Source: Humulus lupulus
Lineage: Eukaryota > Streptophyta > Magnoliopsida > Rosales > Cannabaceae
Length of the DNA stretch: 64,000 nucleotides
Reading direction: 5' to 3'
Assembly: GCF_963169125.1 (NCBI RefSeq)
Contig: NC_084793.1
Span: 90,725,071-90,789,070, forward strand
The translations under genes were made by a program, and so were the position numbers. Under the pieces are notes generated by a model that ran no database searches, was not told where the DNA came from, and saw only the letters and a program-made list of their open reading frames with translations. Every line of letters starts with the position of its first letter. Positions within the stretch are counted from its first letter, which is position 1. Of the stretch, positions 1 through 11,636 are shown piece by piece.

Positions 1-1371
1 TTCTAAGACAAGTAAAGGCAGCAAGACATTTGAATTCATTTTTATTCACCCAAACTTTCTTAGGCCATGTCCTTTTCTTCAAGGGCATTTGTCTCAAATT
101 ACCATGATGATTAAAGTAATTTTTTTTTAAGAAAACTCATCAAGGTAAAACATTTAGGTCGAATATGACCTTTCACTCCACAGAAATGGCAAATTGGAAT
201 AAAATGACCAGTTTTTTTATTCTCGAAATTTCTGGTCTGCTTCTCATGTGTTGTGACAGATTGAGGAGATGATGCCACATGAGTTTAAGTTGTTCCTGCA
301 GAAAGGCCAGCTGTCAAAACAATAGGAAGATTTCCAGAAATATAAATTGTTTTTCCTTTAGGTTTAGATCCATTTGATCCTAACCTAGAAAAATCACAAG
401 CTTTTTGACCTGTAAGCAGAACATCATCCAAAACCATAGATCTATGATTAAGCAATTTGATACCTTTCACAATTTTATCAACTTCATTAGACAAACAATT
501 GATTTCAGAATCTTTAGCAACAATCTCAATTTCATATTTTTTAACAAGAGAGTTAAGTTCTTCACTTCTCTTCTTGAGAACTTTTTTATTGTTTGCCATC
601 AAACAATTATCTCGACATACTTTCAACCATTGATCATACATGTTTTTGTATGATTCTTTCAAGGAATCCTCATCTAAATCGGATTCATCCGAATCACAAT
701 GGGAACCCTCATCTGTTGAAATAGTATTATTTAAACAAACAAGGTTCTTATTCACCTGCACAGAAAGAGGTAAGCAAGAAAAAACAGAAGTTAAGGCAAG
801 ATTAGAATTTTCTTCCTCATCACTACTTTCAGAGTCCTGGTCACTTCAAGTGATTGCCATGACCTTCTTATTTTTCTTTAAGGTATTGGCACATTCAGAT
901 TGAATATTTCCAAAACCTCCACACTCCCTGCATTGAATACCTTTTTTATTAGTAGATTCAAAATGTTTTGAAAAATTATTACCTTTGGAGGATTTAGACA
1001 TGTTTTTCTTATTACCTATATTTTTCATAAACTTCTTAAATTTTTTTGATAACAAGATCATTTCATCATCATCTTCCTCATCTGAGCTTTCCATTTTCTC
1101 TTTGGAAGATTTCAAGGCAATCGATTTCTCCTTCACGAAAATTGGTTTCTCTTGATGGCGGATCTTTTGATTAAGTTCGAAGAGATCCCATCAATTCCTC
1201 AACTTTCAAGGTATCAAGGTTCTTTACCTCCTCAATGGATGTGATCTTGGATTGAAACCTATCAGGAAGAGATCTAACAATTTTCCTAAACAAAACAGAG
1301 TCAGACAACTTTTCTCCTAAAGCAAAATATTCATTAGCAATATCAGACAATTCTTCATAAAACTCAGTGAG
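1..1371 (-). pseudogene. copia gag, C-terminal part (two zinc knuckles)
   Basis: Gag packages the element RNA into cytoplasmic particles. Read leftwards, the segment holds an acidic, Ser-rich stretch, a first zinc knuckle near 960-915 (CRECGGFGNIQSEC), a coiled-coil-like region and a second knuckle near 195-150 (CHFCGVKGHIRPKC). The second has the full CX2CX4HX4C spacing. The first has Asn where His is expected. In-frame stops lie at 846-848 (TGA where Trp is expected, just after KKVMAIT) and at 285-287, and the frame shifts near 1180. The reading continues across the solo LTR into the N-terminal part at 3551-3903. The gene is dead. Confidence 0.75.
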
Positions 1372-1404
1372 TGTAGAGTCCCATAATTTACTTAGCTAGT
1401 TAGA

Positions 1405-1454
<50 letters not shown>

Positions 1455-3550
1455 ATAACTAGTATTAGTTATAGTATGTTCATTACTATGGATTTTAGTT
1501 CAAGCCGGGACTTAGTTGGAAACTCCTAGCAATAGTTATGGATTTTATAAGTTTAACCTATAGTTTAAGAATATTAATTATAACATAAGGTTTAGATAGA
1601 GCTAATAAGAATATGACATTTGTCATGAGCATTGATTATTCCTAAGGTTTAGATAGAGCCAATAGGAATATGACACTTGTCATATGTATGATTATTAAGA
1701 GGTTATTATTTTAATGATAAAATAAGGGAAATATAAGACTTAGTCTTCACCAGAATTTGTTAGGAGAATGACATTTGTCACAATTTTATTTATTTGTGAT
1801 TTAGATATTTTATTTATTTGTGATTTAGATAATTAAATAGATTTTTCGTAACTTTAGGGTACTGTAACTTCCGACCTATTTTTGACCCAGTTATGTTATG
1901 AATTTCGAAAAATAGTATTTCTAAAAAGTTGTAGATAATTTAATTAGCTTTCTAACGGTATAAAAATATTTTAAATCTAAGTCCTATAGCTCCAGATATG
2001 TTAATTTTACTGTAGGTTAGTTTAGAGTTACGAGATTTAGGAAGTTATAAGTTAGGATTCTATTTGATTATTTTTTTTTTGTTTTTAAAAATCAAGCTTT
2101 GTTGACCAAGTCCTAAGCCTTTGGCTGAAGGATATTCAAATATTTTCAATTAAATTCATTATTTTTATTCAAAGCCAAAAAGAATATTTTTATTCCTAAA
2201 ACTCTATAAATAGGACCTAGCACCAAGCCTTTTCATTCATTCTTCAAGCCTTAATCAGAGTCTTCTAGGTGCTAGTGAGACTATAGAGTGATAAACACTT
2301 GAGTTGGGGTTATAAGCTTTGTCATTCTAAGCTTATTAGACACTTGGGAAGTAAGGTTCATAGAGTATATTTCAGTTTCGAGGTGTAGTTCGGTCATAGC
2401 AATTTCAAAGGTATTCCTATTCTTAGTTCCTTTTCTGTATTGTTAGTTCTTATAGTTTTTTTCTACTCAAATCCTAACTCGTATTCTCTATTCTTGGTTA
2501 GGCATCTAAGATCTTGAACGTAAGATTCTTATTGGTAAGTATCTTTTCGATGGTGTAGTTCATTCTTTCCATTTTTTTTCTTTAGTTTACTCACCTCTCT
2601 ATTGTGGTTTTTAGGAGTGTTCCAAAGTCCCGATCTTGTTCTCATATCCCGGTTTTTGGTAAGGAAAATAGGATAGATCTTGTATGTTTGTATGATATGT
2701 TATGTTTATGTTATGATAAGTTTATGTTATGATATGTTTATGCTATAATATGTATATGTATAATATATTTTGTAGTCCTTGGGCATATGACTTGTTTAGA
2801 TAACAAGCCCCAAGATTATGTTTTTAGTCGCTTGGGCATATGACTTTCTTAGATAGCAAGCCCCAAGATTAGTTTATCATTTTCATGGTTTAGAGTTATG
2901 GTTTACCCTACCTCAGATATTAGACAAGGGACCTAGATGGGTTTTCATATACTACCATGTGATCTAACCTACCTCAGATATTAGACAGGGGACCTAGATG
3001 GTTTATCGCATGCCATGTTAATGAGTTAATGGCCATTAATATTGTAGTCATATATGGTATATGTTTTATAGTGTATGCTTATGCTATATGGTATATGTTT
3101 TATAGTTTATGTTTATGATGAAGTTTTATGCTTATGATGTATGGTGTATGTTTTTAGTAGGTTTTCCTTGCTGGGCATTAGGCTCATTCCTTTATTTTTA
3201 GTGTGATGCAGGAAAATGAATATGGAAGGCGGAAGGATTCTTGGTAGCTTGGCTTGTGTGTTGAGGATGGATGTGGACTGCGTGTCGATCGAGGATGAAG
3301 TTATTTATTTTTAGTCTTTTAAATCATGTTTTTTCCGCATTTAGTTTTGTAAATAATTTTCTTTAGTTTAAAATTATGTTTTATGTTTCAAACAATGGGT
3401 ACCCATGCCATATTTTCTATTATTATGTAGTTGATACAATATTTTGAGATTTAATAAAGTTATATTATTTCTTATGTATCTTTCCCAAAATAGTAGCTAT
3501 GTATAGTAGATCTAATGGTCCAAGGTCTTAGAAATAGTTGGGTCATTACA
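1372..3550 (+). mobile_element. Solo LTR, Ty3/gypsy type, TSD GTGAG
   Basis: The 2179-bp insert starts TGTAGAG and ends GGTCATTACA. It is flanked by the perfect 5-bp duplication GTGAG (1367-1371 and 3551-3555) inside the copia gag. No internal domain is present, so it is a solo LTR, normally the result of recombination between the two LTRs of one element. A TATA box (TATAAATA) lies at 2205-2212. Near the 3' end TTGCTGGGCATTAGG and a TGATGCAG resemble a block in the other gypsy LTRs of this window. It probably belongs to the Tekay/Del chromovirus group, which is inference. Confidence 0.88.
1405..1453 (+). repeat. (TAG)n microsatellite
   Basis: About 16 uninterrupted TAG units lie close to the 5' end of the solo LTR. 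This probably arose by slippage after insertion. Confidence 0.95.
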
Positions 3551-3955
3551 GTGAGGGTTTCTTTTTCAGACATGCGAAGGTTTTCAAATCTTGTGGTCAA
3601 CATTACAAGCCTAGATCGCTTAACATCAGCGGGTCCTTCAAATTGAGTTTGAAGGATTTCCCAAGCATCTTTGGCAGACTCACAAGATGAAATCAATTTT
3701 ATATAACTCTCACCAACACCATTAAAACTTTCATGTAAAGCTTTATTATTATAAATTGACAATTTATCTTCTTCATTAGACCATTCAAGTTCATATTTTA
3801 CCTGTGTCTTACTGGATTTCGAATTTTTCTGGACAGGTGGTGTCCAACCGATCAATATTGATCTCCAAGCCTTTTCATGAAGGGATTTGACAAAAGATCT
3901 CATCCTTACTTTCTAGTATGGATAGTTAGTATCATTTAGCAATGGAGGGCGAGTT
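3551..3955 (-). pseudogene. copia gag, N-terminal part
   Basis: The minus strand from about 3955 reads PPLLNDTNYPY, then a stop, then KVRMRSFVKSL. This matches the usual start of plant copia gag proteins, with TAG where Trp normally stands. The region continues through AWEILQTQFEG and RLVMLTTRFENL, typical of the gag (UBN2-like) helical domain, up to MSEKET at 3555. There the GTGAG duplication marks the solo-LTR insertion. The piece therefore joins the gag remainder at 1371 and below. The stop plus the insertion make it non-functional. Confidence 0.75.
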
Positions 3956-3982
3956 ATACATCCACCTTCTATAAAGAAAGAA

Positions 3983-4140
3983 TGTAACGACCCAAAATCA
4001 CTAATATGGCTTAAGGGCCTTGATTAGTGTGCTGGGAGGGCATAAGTGGCTTATGTGTGTGTTTATTAATTTAATGCATGATTATATGATAAGCATGCTT
4101 GTATGGTTATATGAATGTAAATGTGATTATATGCTATAAT
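3983..4140 (+). mobile_element. 5' end of a gypsy LTR (TGTAACGACCC family), truncated
   Basis: The sequence starts TGTAACGACCCAAAATCACT and resembles the first ~150 bp of the LTR that starts at 21380 (TGTAACGACCCAAAATTTCT). It breaks off near 4140, where different AT-rich sequence begins. Confidence 0.7.
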
Positions 4141-5802
4141 TGTGAGAACCACATTATCACGTGAATTAGTTAAAGTGCGGAATGGTAATTAAATATTTGA
4201 ATAGATTTCAGTTCAGTCGGGACAGAATCCGAACTTGTCACGACAGAAACTGAACACAATAAAAAGACAGTGCAAAAATAATAAAGAACACAACAAATTT
4301 TTACAAGGTTTAGAAACCCTTTCGGATAACCTACTCCTTGGGGCCACGCCTAGAAAATAAAACCAATTAATAAAGAATCACAAGTACAAAATATTGACTT
4401 AAACAAAATAAGACTCCCTCTTGAGATTTGCCGCAGCTTTGTTATACTTCACTTCACTAATCTGATCTTGATTGAAACACTCAACCACTTGAACTCCCTT
4501 CAATGGCCAGCGAGTGCTTGCATCCTCCTGACGCAAGGCTTGTAAAAATCCTCTCCCGAATATTATAAAAGTTGTGTTCAAATTATAATGTGTATTCACT
4601 CATGAACGTGGTATAAACTTACCGCAAAAACTAAACACTCATTTTTTCACAAGAACACGTGAAAACTATGATCTTGAATACAAATAAGGAACTCTCAAAA
4701 ATATTACAATACACTCAAAAAATTATGCATCTAAGAGTTCACTTTTTCTCAAAGCCTTAGAGACCTAGTTATAGAGTCCATTTCGTGCTCATAAAGGCTG
4801 AGAATGAATCTCCTAATAAAGGCAAGAATATTTTAAGATATTCTTGATTGATGAAGAATTCCCTTTTTTCGAATATGTTGATCTGACAGATACGATTTTG
4901 GTGGAGACAGCTAATACCCGTGTTGAATCAAAATGCTCAAGATAGAAATAATAATTAATGACATCAAAGATTCAATTTCCTTAATTTTATAAACATGAGT
5001 TGCACGAAAATTTAAAGTCAAATAATCCAGAAACGACTTTGAGTAAGTACTGAATATTTTCTTTAAATAAATAAGATATATCTTCCCTTTATAATCAAAT
5101 TGTGATCAAATTAAGCTAAATAAGGAAGCTAAATAATCCGAAAATCACAAGAAAGGGAAAGTAAAAATGGTCTTTTAATTAAAAAGATATTTCTATAAAA
5201 TATGCCAATTTTAGGATTTACAATTACTCATTATCTTTTTAATCTTATTTAATATGATTATATTCCATTTCCAAAATACTAATTTTGCTTAGCATTCTAG
5301 TTGTATGTGAGTTGAGTTTGAATTCCAAGTTCACATGCAAATTACTTGAATTCCAAATTCGAGTTTTAGACTACCTTTTGATCAGATCAAACAAGTCTCT
5401 AAGTGACTTTACTTTAAATCTTGAATGAAAATTTCTAGAAATTTTCTTTGCATTTGATCAAAATTAAGCATATCTTAAATAAATTTCAATCAATAATGAC
5501 TTATTATTTATTATTTCTTTTAGCTTTGAACATTAAAAGGTTCATCATACATCTCTATGTATTAGCTAAACTATTATGTGATTTTTGAGTCTTTATTAGA
5601 GAAATGTCTTTTGGTTAACTTTAATTAACTGACTATATAAACAGGGAGAGAGCCATTGAATGGTTGAAATAAAAGATTGTCTTTTATTTGTTTTATGTGT
5701 CTAATTAATTACAAGTCAATCTAAAAAATCATTCACATATACGTTTCACTTAATTGTGGTTGGAATAAGATGTCTTATAAAATCTATGATTTGCACAATA
5801 AT
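4141..5802. other. AT-rich non-coding block, possibly a copia LTR
   Basis: No convincing ORF is present. Read on the minus strand, the left part (AATTACCATTCCGCACTTT at about 4195) recalls the end of copia LTRs. It could run from TGTGAGAACC at 4141 to GCACA at 5797, flanked by ATAAT on both sides (4136-4140, 5798-5802). Such an AT-rich duplication can occur by chance, and no matching second LTR, primer site or polypurine tract is visible. The assignment is tentative. Confidence 0.25.
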
Positions 5803-6085
5803 AAATAAATCATAATTATCATTTATACTCATTGATGAAATAGGTAGAACAAGTACATTTCAAAAATAACAACTGGATTTATTATTCAAAAGAAATACTA
5901 AACTTGTTCATTCATCAAATAAAAGAATCTAAAAAACATAGTTTCTAGAAAATTCTAAAACTACTTTAAAGAAAAAGAACTTATTAATTTCTTTCTTAAT
6001 GAAAATCAATTATTTCAAAATGACAAAAAAAATTAAATGGTTTTAAACTAAACAAAATAAATTTCTAAACTAATCTTTTCTTTAT

Positions 6086-6648
6086 TCAATTGTCTTCATC
6101 ATTTCTTCTTCGCTTTGGTTTCAATGCAAGTATTCTTTTTCTCAAAAGATTTATGCATCCCTGAAAACAAGAACATATGAAAAATAATATTAGTGGCATA
6201 ATTTTGAATCAACCATTCACAAAATATTAAAGAAGAGTTTTTGAGTAAATCAAATTTACCCCGTATTTCAAAAATTGAGAATGTGTTATAGCATCATCTT
6301 TTATTATGGCCCACATTTTGTATGTAGTTTCAATAACCATATATCTTTGTTTAATTTCGCCCTGCATGGTAGATAACATGCATTGATGTGCTAGGTGATT
6401 CGATCTCATCCATTCACCATATTTTTCATGTTCATCAAAGCTAGATGAAAAACTTGGAACCTCTGGTGGTAGATCATAGATCGCTCCATTTAAGTTTTGT
6501 GTTCTGAAGACAATGTGAATCCCATCGTACCATCTTCTCATGTGGTTAAGACTAAATGGAATCATTTCCAAGAGTTTGTCAATGAGGTATGTTTGATTTC
6601 CCAAGTTTTCAAGTACATGATCAGGATTAAGAAAATTAACCAATGTTG
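6086..6648 (-). CDS. gag-like protein, two apparent exons, open reading frame
   Basis: The exon at 6648-6260 is preceded by TTTCTAG and followed by GTAAAT. It reads through LVNFLNPDHVL, LIDKLLEMIP, YGEWMRSNHLAHQCMLSTMQ and VIETTYKMW. This resembles copia gag proteins that contain a WxxxNxxAxxxMLxSM helix. A second exon at 6160-6086, after TTTTCAG, joins in phase and ends in a basic tail (KPKRRRNDEDN) and TGA. Both exons are open, unlike almost every other coding piece in this window. The first exon may be preceded by others in the leader. It could be the gag of a non-autonomous element or a co-opted gag gene; nothing here decides. The splice junctions are inferred. Confidence 0.45.
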
Positions 6649-6699
6649 CTAGAAATAAATAAAATATAATGAATTAAAACATATAATTAATATCATATT

Positions 6700-8130
6700 T
6701 TATTTGGAAAAGTAAATATGATGCATGAATGCAACATATAAAAAACACATAAAAAACATATACTAATCCACGATAAATTAATTTGAAAATTAATGGAACG
6801 CCTTGGGATAGGTCAGACTAACTCCAAATTAATTTTGAGACAAATCTCAATTTCATAAGTGAAAACTTAAAAATGTTTTTTTCTCTTTTGACTTATGAAC
6901 TACCGCTAGTTTGGTCAAGATGCATTAGTCGTGCTCGAAAGCCTAGATACACCTTTGGAGTGTAACCCATTATTTTCAATCAATGGCTTAACTTAAGAGT
7001 GTGCCTTAGGGGCAGTCAAACTTGAAATACATCACTAATTGTATTCTCATAAGAGAAGTCAACCTTGAGATAAAATAAACATATTCGGAAGTCTTTCCTT
7101 AAGGAGGTTGCAAACGGAGGCGACACGAGGCCCTTCCTATGCCTCTCGGTGTTCAACCAATAATGGAGACCATGAGACTTATTGTCATAACTCCCTCTCC
7201 CACTCACTATTTTGGAAAAGTTTGTTTTTCACAAAATCCATATTTTTTAATTTATTTGTAAAAATAAATTTAATTATTTTTACCAAATGATATTCTAATA
7301 ATTACTAATCCAATTAAGCAAAACAAAATTGTGCCCTTAATTCTAATTCTAATTTTGCTTTAATTAATAGACTATCATTTTTATTTTAATAAAACATTTT
7401 TCATTAAAACAACAAATTAAACAACTTTAATTTTGATTTACCATCTTAACAAATTAAGACTAAATTTATTATTATATGATTTATCATATATAGGCATATA
7501 ACAAAATATAGGATGTTCCTAATAGCATGTTTCTACACGAATGTAATGCATGCTAATTGCATATTGTGTGAGTATATGAATGAAATGTTATAATGCATGA
7601 CAAAATATTAAACATTTTAATCACATTCAAACATTTATAATAGATAAATAAAAGCAGGTATGGTAACTTTTGGGTATTTCTAGAAAAATTACAACACTTG
7701 AAAAAAATACATGAAAATGTAACCTAGACTAACTAAGGCCTGATAAAGAGCACTTTGATCTTCAAACTTGAGATGTAGTCTTGTTGAGTCAATGCCATCC
7801 TTTTCTATATCCATTTTGAATTATACAACTTTTTAATTATTTTAAACAAACTTTTTAAAATAATTAAATTTTGGGTTTCAACACCCAAAAGTTTCTAAGA
7901 CCCAATTTGAATTTGGATAATTTAATTCAAAAATAAAATTAAACAATTTAATTTTAATAAATTAAAATTCAAGATAATTTTAATTTTGGATATTTTAATT
8001 ATGGAAGATAACAATTAAAACATTTTTAATTAGGGAAAATAATCAACATAATTTCAATTAAAGAAATTTCCAAATTATAACCATTTTAATTTAATTTTTT
8101 ATTTTTAATTAAATAAATAATTATGGTAAC
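6700..8130. other. AT-rich leader without recognisable genes
   Basis: This is non-coding sequence between the gag-like exon and the primer site of the minus-strand element. The stretch at about 6830-7210 is less AT-rich and has a short open frame on the minus strand. It shows no family motif, so I treat it as leader. Confidence 0.5.
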
Positions 8131-8136
8131 AACACA

Positions 8137-8163
8137 CTAGGGTTTGTTTAAAACAAACCCTAG
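8137..8163. repeat. 27-nt perfect palindrome
   Basis: CTAGGGTTTGTTT and AAACAAACCCTAG form 13-bp arms around a single central base. It sits directly beside a GC-rich island. Confidence 0.85.
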
Positions 8164-8164
8164 G

Positions 8165-8405
8165 TTGTACCAAGGGTGCGACAGATAGAGGCTCAACTAG
8201 GAGCTGGCGTAGCCGCAGCTGGGGTGCATGCTGGCTTGGCTCGGTGTTGCAGGGGTGCGCGGCGCTGCAGGCGCACGGACGTGCGGCTGGTACTCAGGGG
8301 CATAGACTGGGTAGCAGGCAGACGCAGTGCCTGGCAGGTGCGCACGGGTTGGCTAGTGCAACTTGGGGCTCAAGCTCGACCTCAGGCTCGGGGCTTGGGC
8401 TCCAA
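8165..8405. other. GC-rich island in an AT-rich leader
   Basis: About 240 bp with many GC, CpG and CAG-type triplets stand out against roughly 75% AT on both sides. The two overlapping plus-strand open frames here are low-complexity (Ala/Gly/Arg-rich) and look like by-products of the composition. The element itself reads on the minus strand. No protein family was recognised. Confidence 0.55.
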
Positions 8406-8650
8406 CATAATTTTTTAACCAAAATTTTTAAACAAAAAATTACAAAATTCCTATGCCCCAAAATGGCTTACATATTTCATCTAAAAATTTTAAGAATAAT
8501 TCCTAAACCCAAAAGCAGCATTATAAAAACAACCCTTAAGATTCTATCATCATGAAAATAAACATCCATCAATTCAAACATATATCCCATATAATAAAAA
8601 ATGCATATAATCCCACACAAAAATTAATAATATGTATAGATTAATGACCT

Positions 8651-8663
8651 GCTCTGGTACTAA
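8651..8663 (-). other. Primer-binding site (initiator tRNA-Met type)
   Basis: The minus strand reads TTAGTACCAGAGC directly downstream of the LTR end (...CCAACA). The consensus copia site is TGGTATCAGAGC, so two positions differ. It fixes the orientation of the element and the inner boundary of its LTR. Confidence 0.7.
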
Positions 8664-8664
8664 T

Positions 8665-9505
8665 TGTTGGAAAAACATTCAGAGCACGCAGCGAAATTGG
8701 CGTGGTGGGCCTATTGTATACAACAATAGAATTTTTCATTAATCATATAAACAATTTATATGACCAAGAAAACAATCCAGAAACATTAACATACAATATT
8801 ATTAATCATGCAACAAATATATAAATATACAATAAATTTATATATAACATATAAACACAAAAAATTCAAGATCATAAACAATTACCTCTTGAAGCCTATC
8901 AAGTGTCCTTGAGTCTTTTTGTATATTTTTCGATCACCCTATCCAAAGCTTTGAGCACTCAAACCACGATCTTCCAGAATGTTCTATACACCTCAAGATG
9001 TGTGTGGGCACATAGATAACACGAGATTGTATTTTTAGGAATCACAAGTACTTCTCAACACATGAGAACTTGGATTATGGTATGAGAATGACTAGAATAA
9101 AGAAAAAGAAGACTCTTTTTGTCTGACAAGAATTCTGAAATTATCTCTGACTTATGTTTTTCTCTCTATTGTGTGTATTGTCTATTTTCTCTTTATTCTA
9201 TTTCATATATATAGAGATATTCCTATTACCTTATTATTCCTAATAATAATAGTAATATAATAATATCATATTGATGATAGGATTTGATTTAGGTAAATAC
9301 CTAACTTACCGAATATGAAAAAACTATTTTCAAATTATTAATTTATTAAATGAATAATATAAAAAAAACACTGATACAATATCAGTGTAGTTGGTACACG
9401 CATGGCACAGTCCTTGGACTGTGTCATGCGTGTACTGCTATATCCCTTTTCAGGGAGATTGCATTTTTATTTATTTATTTAATTAATTAAAATCAATCTT
9501 CTACA
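8665..9505 (-). mobile_element. 5' LTR of the minus-strand copia-type element
   Basis: The inner end is fixed by the primer site: on the plus strand the LTR begins TGTTGGAAAAAC. A TATA-like stretch (CTCTATATATATG on the minus strand) lies near 9215. The outer end is uncertain; TCTTCTACA at 9505 would give a TG start on the minus strand and a length of 841 bp. No partner LTR is present, so identity and TSD cannot be checked. Two adjacent hairpins sit in its U3 part. Confidence 0.55.
9369..9435. repeat. Two adjacent inverted repeats (hairpins)
   Basis: 9369-9387 has 8-bp arms (CACTGATA / TATCAGTG) with loop CAA. 9394-9435 has 20-bp arms starting GTACACGCATG, with one mismatch and a 2-nt loop. 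Confidence 0.85.
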
Positions 9506-9650
9506 ATATAAGGTGTTCATCTTTTTAAGGAAAAGATGACAACCATATTTCAAAATTTAATTTTTAAATTCAGAAGTAAAAATTCAAATTGATGATCATC
9601 ATTATCATCATCTTTTAAAATTCAATAAATCAAAAACTATTTTTGACTTA

Positions 9651-11636
9651 CCAGCTCGCCCTCAATGAGATGCTCTAGCTCGTGAGAACAATAGGAGAAA
9701 TCCTCCCCCATATGTAAATGCTTACGCCCCATGGACGTGTGATGAGAATCCAGGTCCTCGATCTCAGCCACGAGTCGTAAGTTTCGCAAATGAAAGTCAT
9801 TGGACAGAGAGCCAGCGTGGAGGCAAGTCCGAGAGCGACTTGAGAAATCACTTGAGTTTAGTACAAAGTCCTTGATATGATCCACAACCCGGCCTGTGCG
9901 ATCATTTAAACTCACAAAGAAGGTATCCAGCTCAGAATGAGGATGTTAGCTATACTCAACATGAGGGAGGTCCGTCCATTGTACGCGACAATGGGAATGT
10001 CCCACCTAACTAAGCTCGAACTTGGAGGGACATCAACCCATCAAATGTGTTTAATAGGATGGGAGTTGTTGAACAACCCCCAGTTAACCTAGGAACTAGG
10101 GAACAAACCCTTAAAAGACTGGCTTTAATGGAAGAGCAAATGAAAAGACTCTTATGTGGGAAGGTAAAGGACGATTGTGACTCGGATGAGGAGCTCGAAC
10201 CTTTTGCTCCAAACATTGCAGCGGCAACATATCCTATTGGATTTAGGATGCCGCACATGTTGACGTTTGATGGAAACACAGATCCGCCTGATCACCTCGG
10301 GATGTTTAACACCATGATGATGGCCCACAATGTCGGGCTCGATCTAAGATGTATCTTGTTTCCTACAACTTTGGTTGGACTTGTCAAGCAGTGGTTTAAA
10401 CAATACAAGAAGCATTCGATAAGCTCATGGAAGAAATTTTCCTCTGAGTTTAAAAGAGAATTTCGAGCTTCACTGCAGCTCGTGTTGAAGCCGATTCATT
10501 GGCCAATGTAAAGCAGTAACCTGGTGAAACACTAAAAGCATACCTAAGTAGATTTGCCAATGTTGCTGTGCGAGCTAGGGACATTGATGAAAACTCCAAG
10601 CTCATGGCAATGAGAACGGGAATCCCGGTGGGAGGTGACCTGTGGCAAGAACTCCAAAGCAAAGGAGTTAAAAGCGTAGACAAATTTTTGACCCGAGCTC
10701 AGGAGTGGATAAACCTGGAGGAGGCACGAGCTTCTATCGCAGGAACCAGCCAGGCCCCTGTCCAACACATTAGAGTAGTGACAGATATTGCAGCTACGGC
10801 TCAACCCATTACCCAGAATAACCAAGGGGGAAATAACAAGAGGAAGGAGAATGGTGAGGGTGACCAGAACGGGATGAAGAAGAACAAGTTTGTGGAGAAA
10901 TTCAAGCCCATTTACGCCACCTATACCGACCTAACAAACACCTGAGAGCGTATCTTCTTGGTTAATTCTAATCACCTCCCATGGAAAAAGCCAAAGCCTT
11001 TAAGGCACCAGAGGGTGAAGAGAGATCCTTCAAAGTTTTGTCGATTCCACAATGACATCAATTATAACACTGATGATTGTTGGCAGCTGAAGAATGAAAT
11101 TGAGACTCTCATTCGAGTTGGACCATTAGCCCAGTACGCCCAAAATCGGGTAGTTCCCAATGACCCTGTCAGGCAGAATCCTCAGTCAGTTCCAGAAGCT
11201 CCGATAGGTCAACCTGGAGCTCAGAAGAATCAGGTCGACCTTCCCCTAATAGTAGGAGGAGATATAACCACTATTTCCAAAGGACCCCATTTGGCAGGTA
11301 CGAGCAGCAGGGCCCAAAAGAGGTATATCAATGAGTTGAAGGCTCATAACGGTGTGGAGTTTGTCCCGGAGTAGCAGTTATCGAAGCAATAGCGGTTGGA
11401 AAAACAATCAATCATTTTCACGGAAGAGGATGCTAGCCACGTCCAATTCCCACACAATGATTCATTGGTGGTAACCGTGTAGCTCGCTAACCGAAGCGTA
11501 CAGAGAATACTGGTGGATAATGGAAGTTCCATAAATTTACTTTTCAGGTCCACCCTGGAAAAGATGGGATTGTCCGTATCCAATTTGAAGGTGACCTCAA
11601 TGACTCTGTTCAGAGCAGCAGCCCTAGAATGGTCCA
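9651..11636 (+). pseudogene. Tat-A gag and start of protease
   Basis: This is Ty3/gypsy gag of the Tat lineage. It reads in frame from about 9651 (PPPYVNAYAPW, later DHLNSQRRYPAQNED) into RMGVVEQPPVNLGTREQTLK. The Retrotrans_gag core follows (KQWFKQYKKHSISSWKKFSS, about 10390-10450), then a zinc-binding motif KFCRFHNDINYNTDDC near 11033. The protease start is at 11500-11530 (ILVDNGSS, with Asn where Thr is usual). Stops and shifts lie at about 10013, 10509, 10943 (TGA, probably from CGA) and 11372, with a frame change between 10510 and 10568. It ends abruptly at about 11636 against a gypsy LTR piece, so no RT, RNase H or integrase remains. Confidence 0.8.

Larger units (their letters stand above)
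1..3982 (-). mobile_element. Ty1/copia (SIRE-like) retrotransposon fragment, gag region only
   Basis: The minus strand codes for a copia gag with two zinc knuckles, a layout I associate with the SIRE/Maximus lineage. Reading leftwards, the N-terminal gag lies at about 3955-3551 and the rest at 1371-1. A solo LTR splits them. The pol genes would lie left of position 1. The right edge at about 3982 abuts the start of an unrelated gypsy LTR, so the 5' LTR and leader of this element are missing. Lineage assignment is inference from the motifs. Confidence 0.75.
5803..9505 (-). mobile_element. Copia-type, possibly non-autonomous (LARD-like) retroelement, 3' end undefined
   Basis: Reading leftwards from the right: an LTR (about 9505-8665), a tRNA-Met-type primer-binding site (8663-8651), a 2-kb non-coding leader, then a gag-like ORF with apparent splice sites (6648-6086). 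No protease, integrase or RT is visible to its left. A large internal region without pol is what non-autonomous LARD elements look like, but the element may simply be truncated, since no second LTR was found. The left limit given is arbitrary. Confidence 0.45.

Noticed and set aside
4141..5797. A complete solo LTR with duplication ATAAT
   Set aside because: The 5-mer is AT-rich and could match by chance, no other copy is visible, and the flanks do not rejoin into a recognisable sequence. Kept only as a low-confidence region.
8176..8555. Plus-strand ORFs in the GC-rich island
   Set aside because: They are low-complexity Ala/Gly/Arg peptides in two overlapping frames, opposite to the element orientation.
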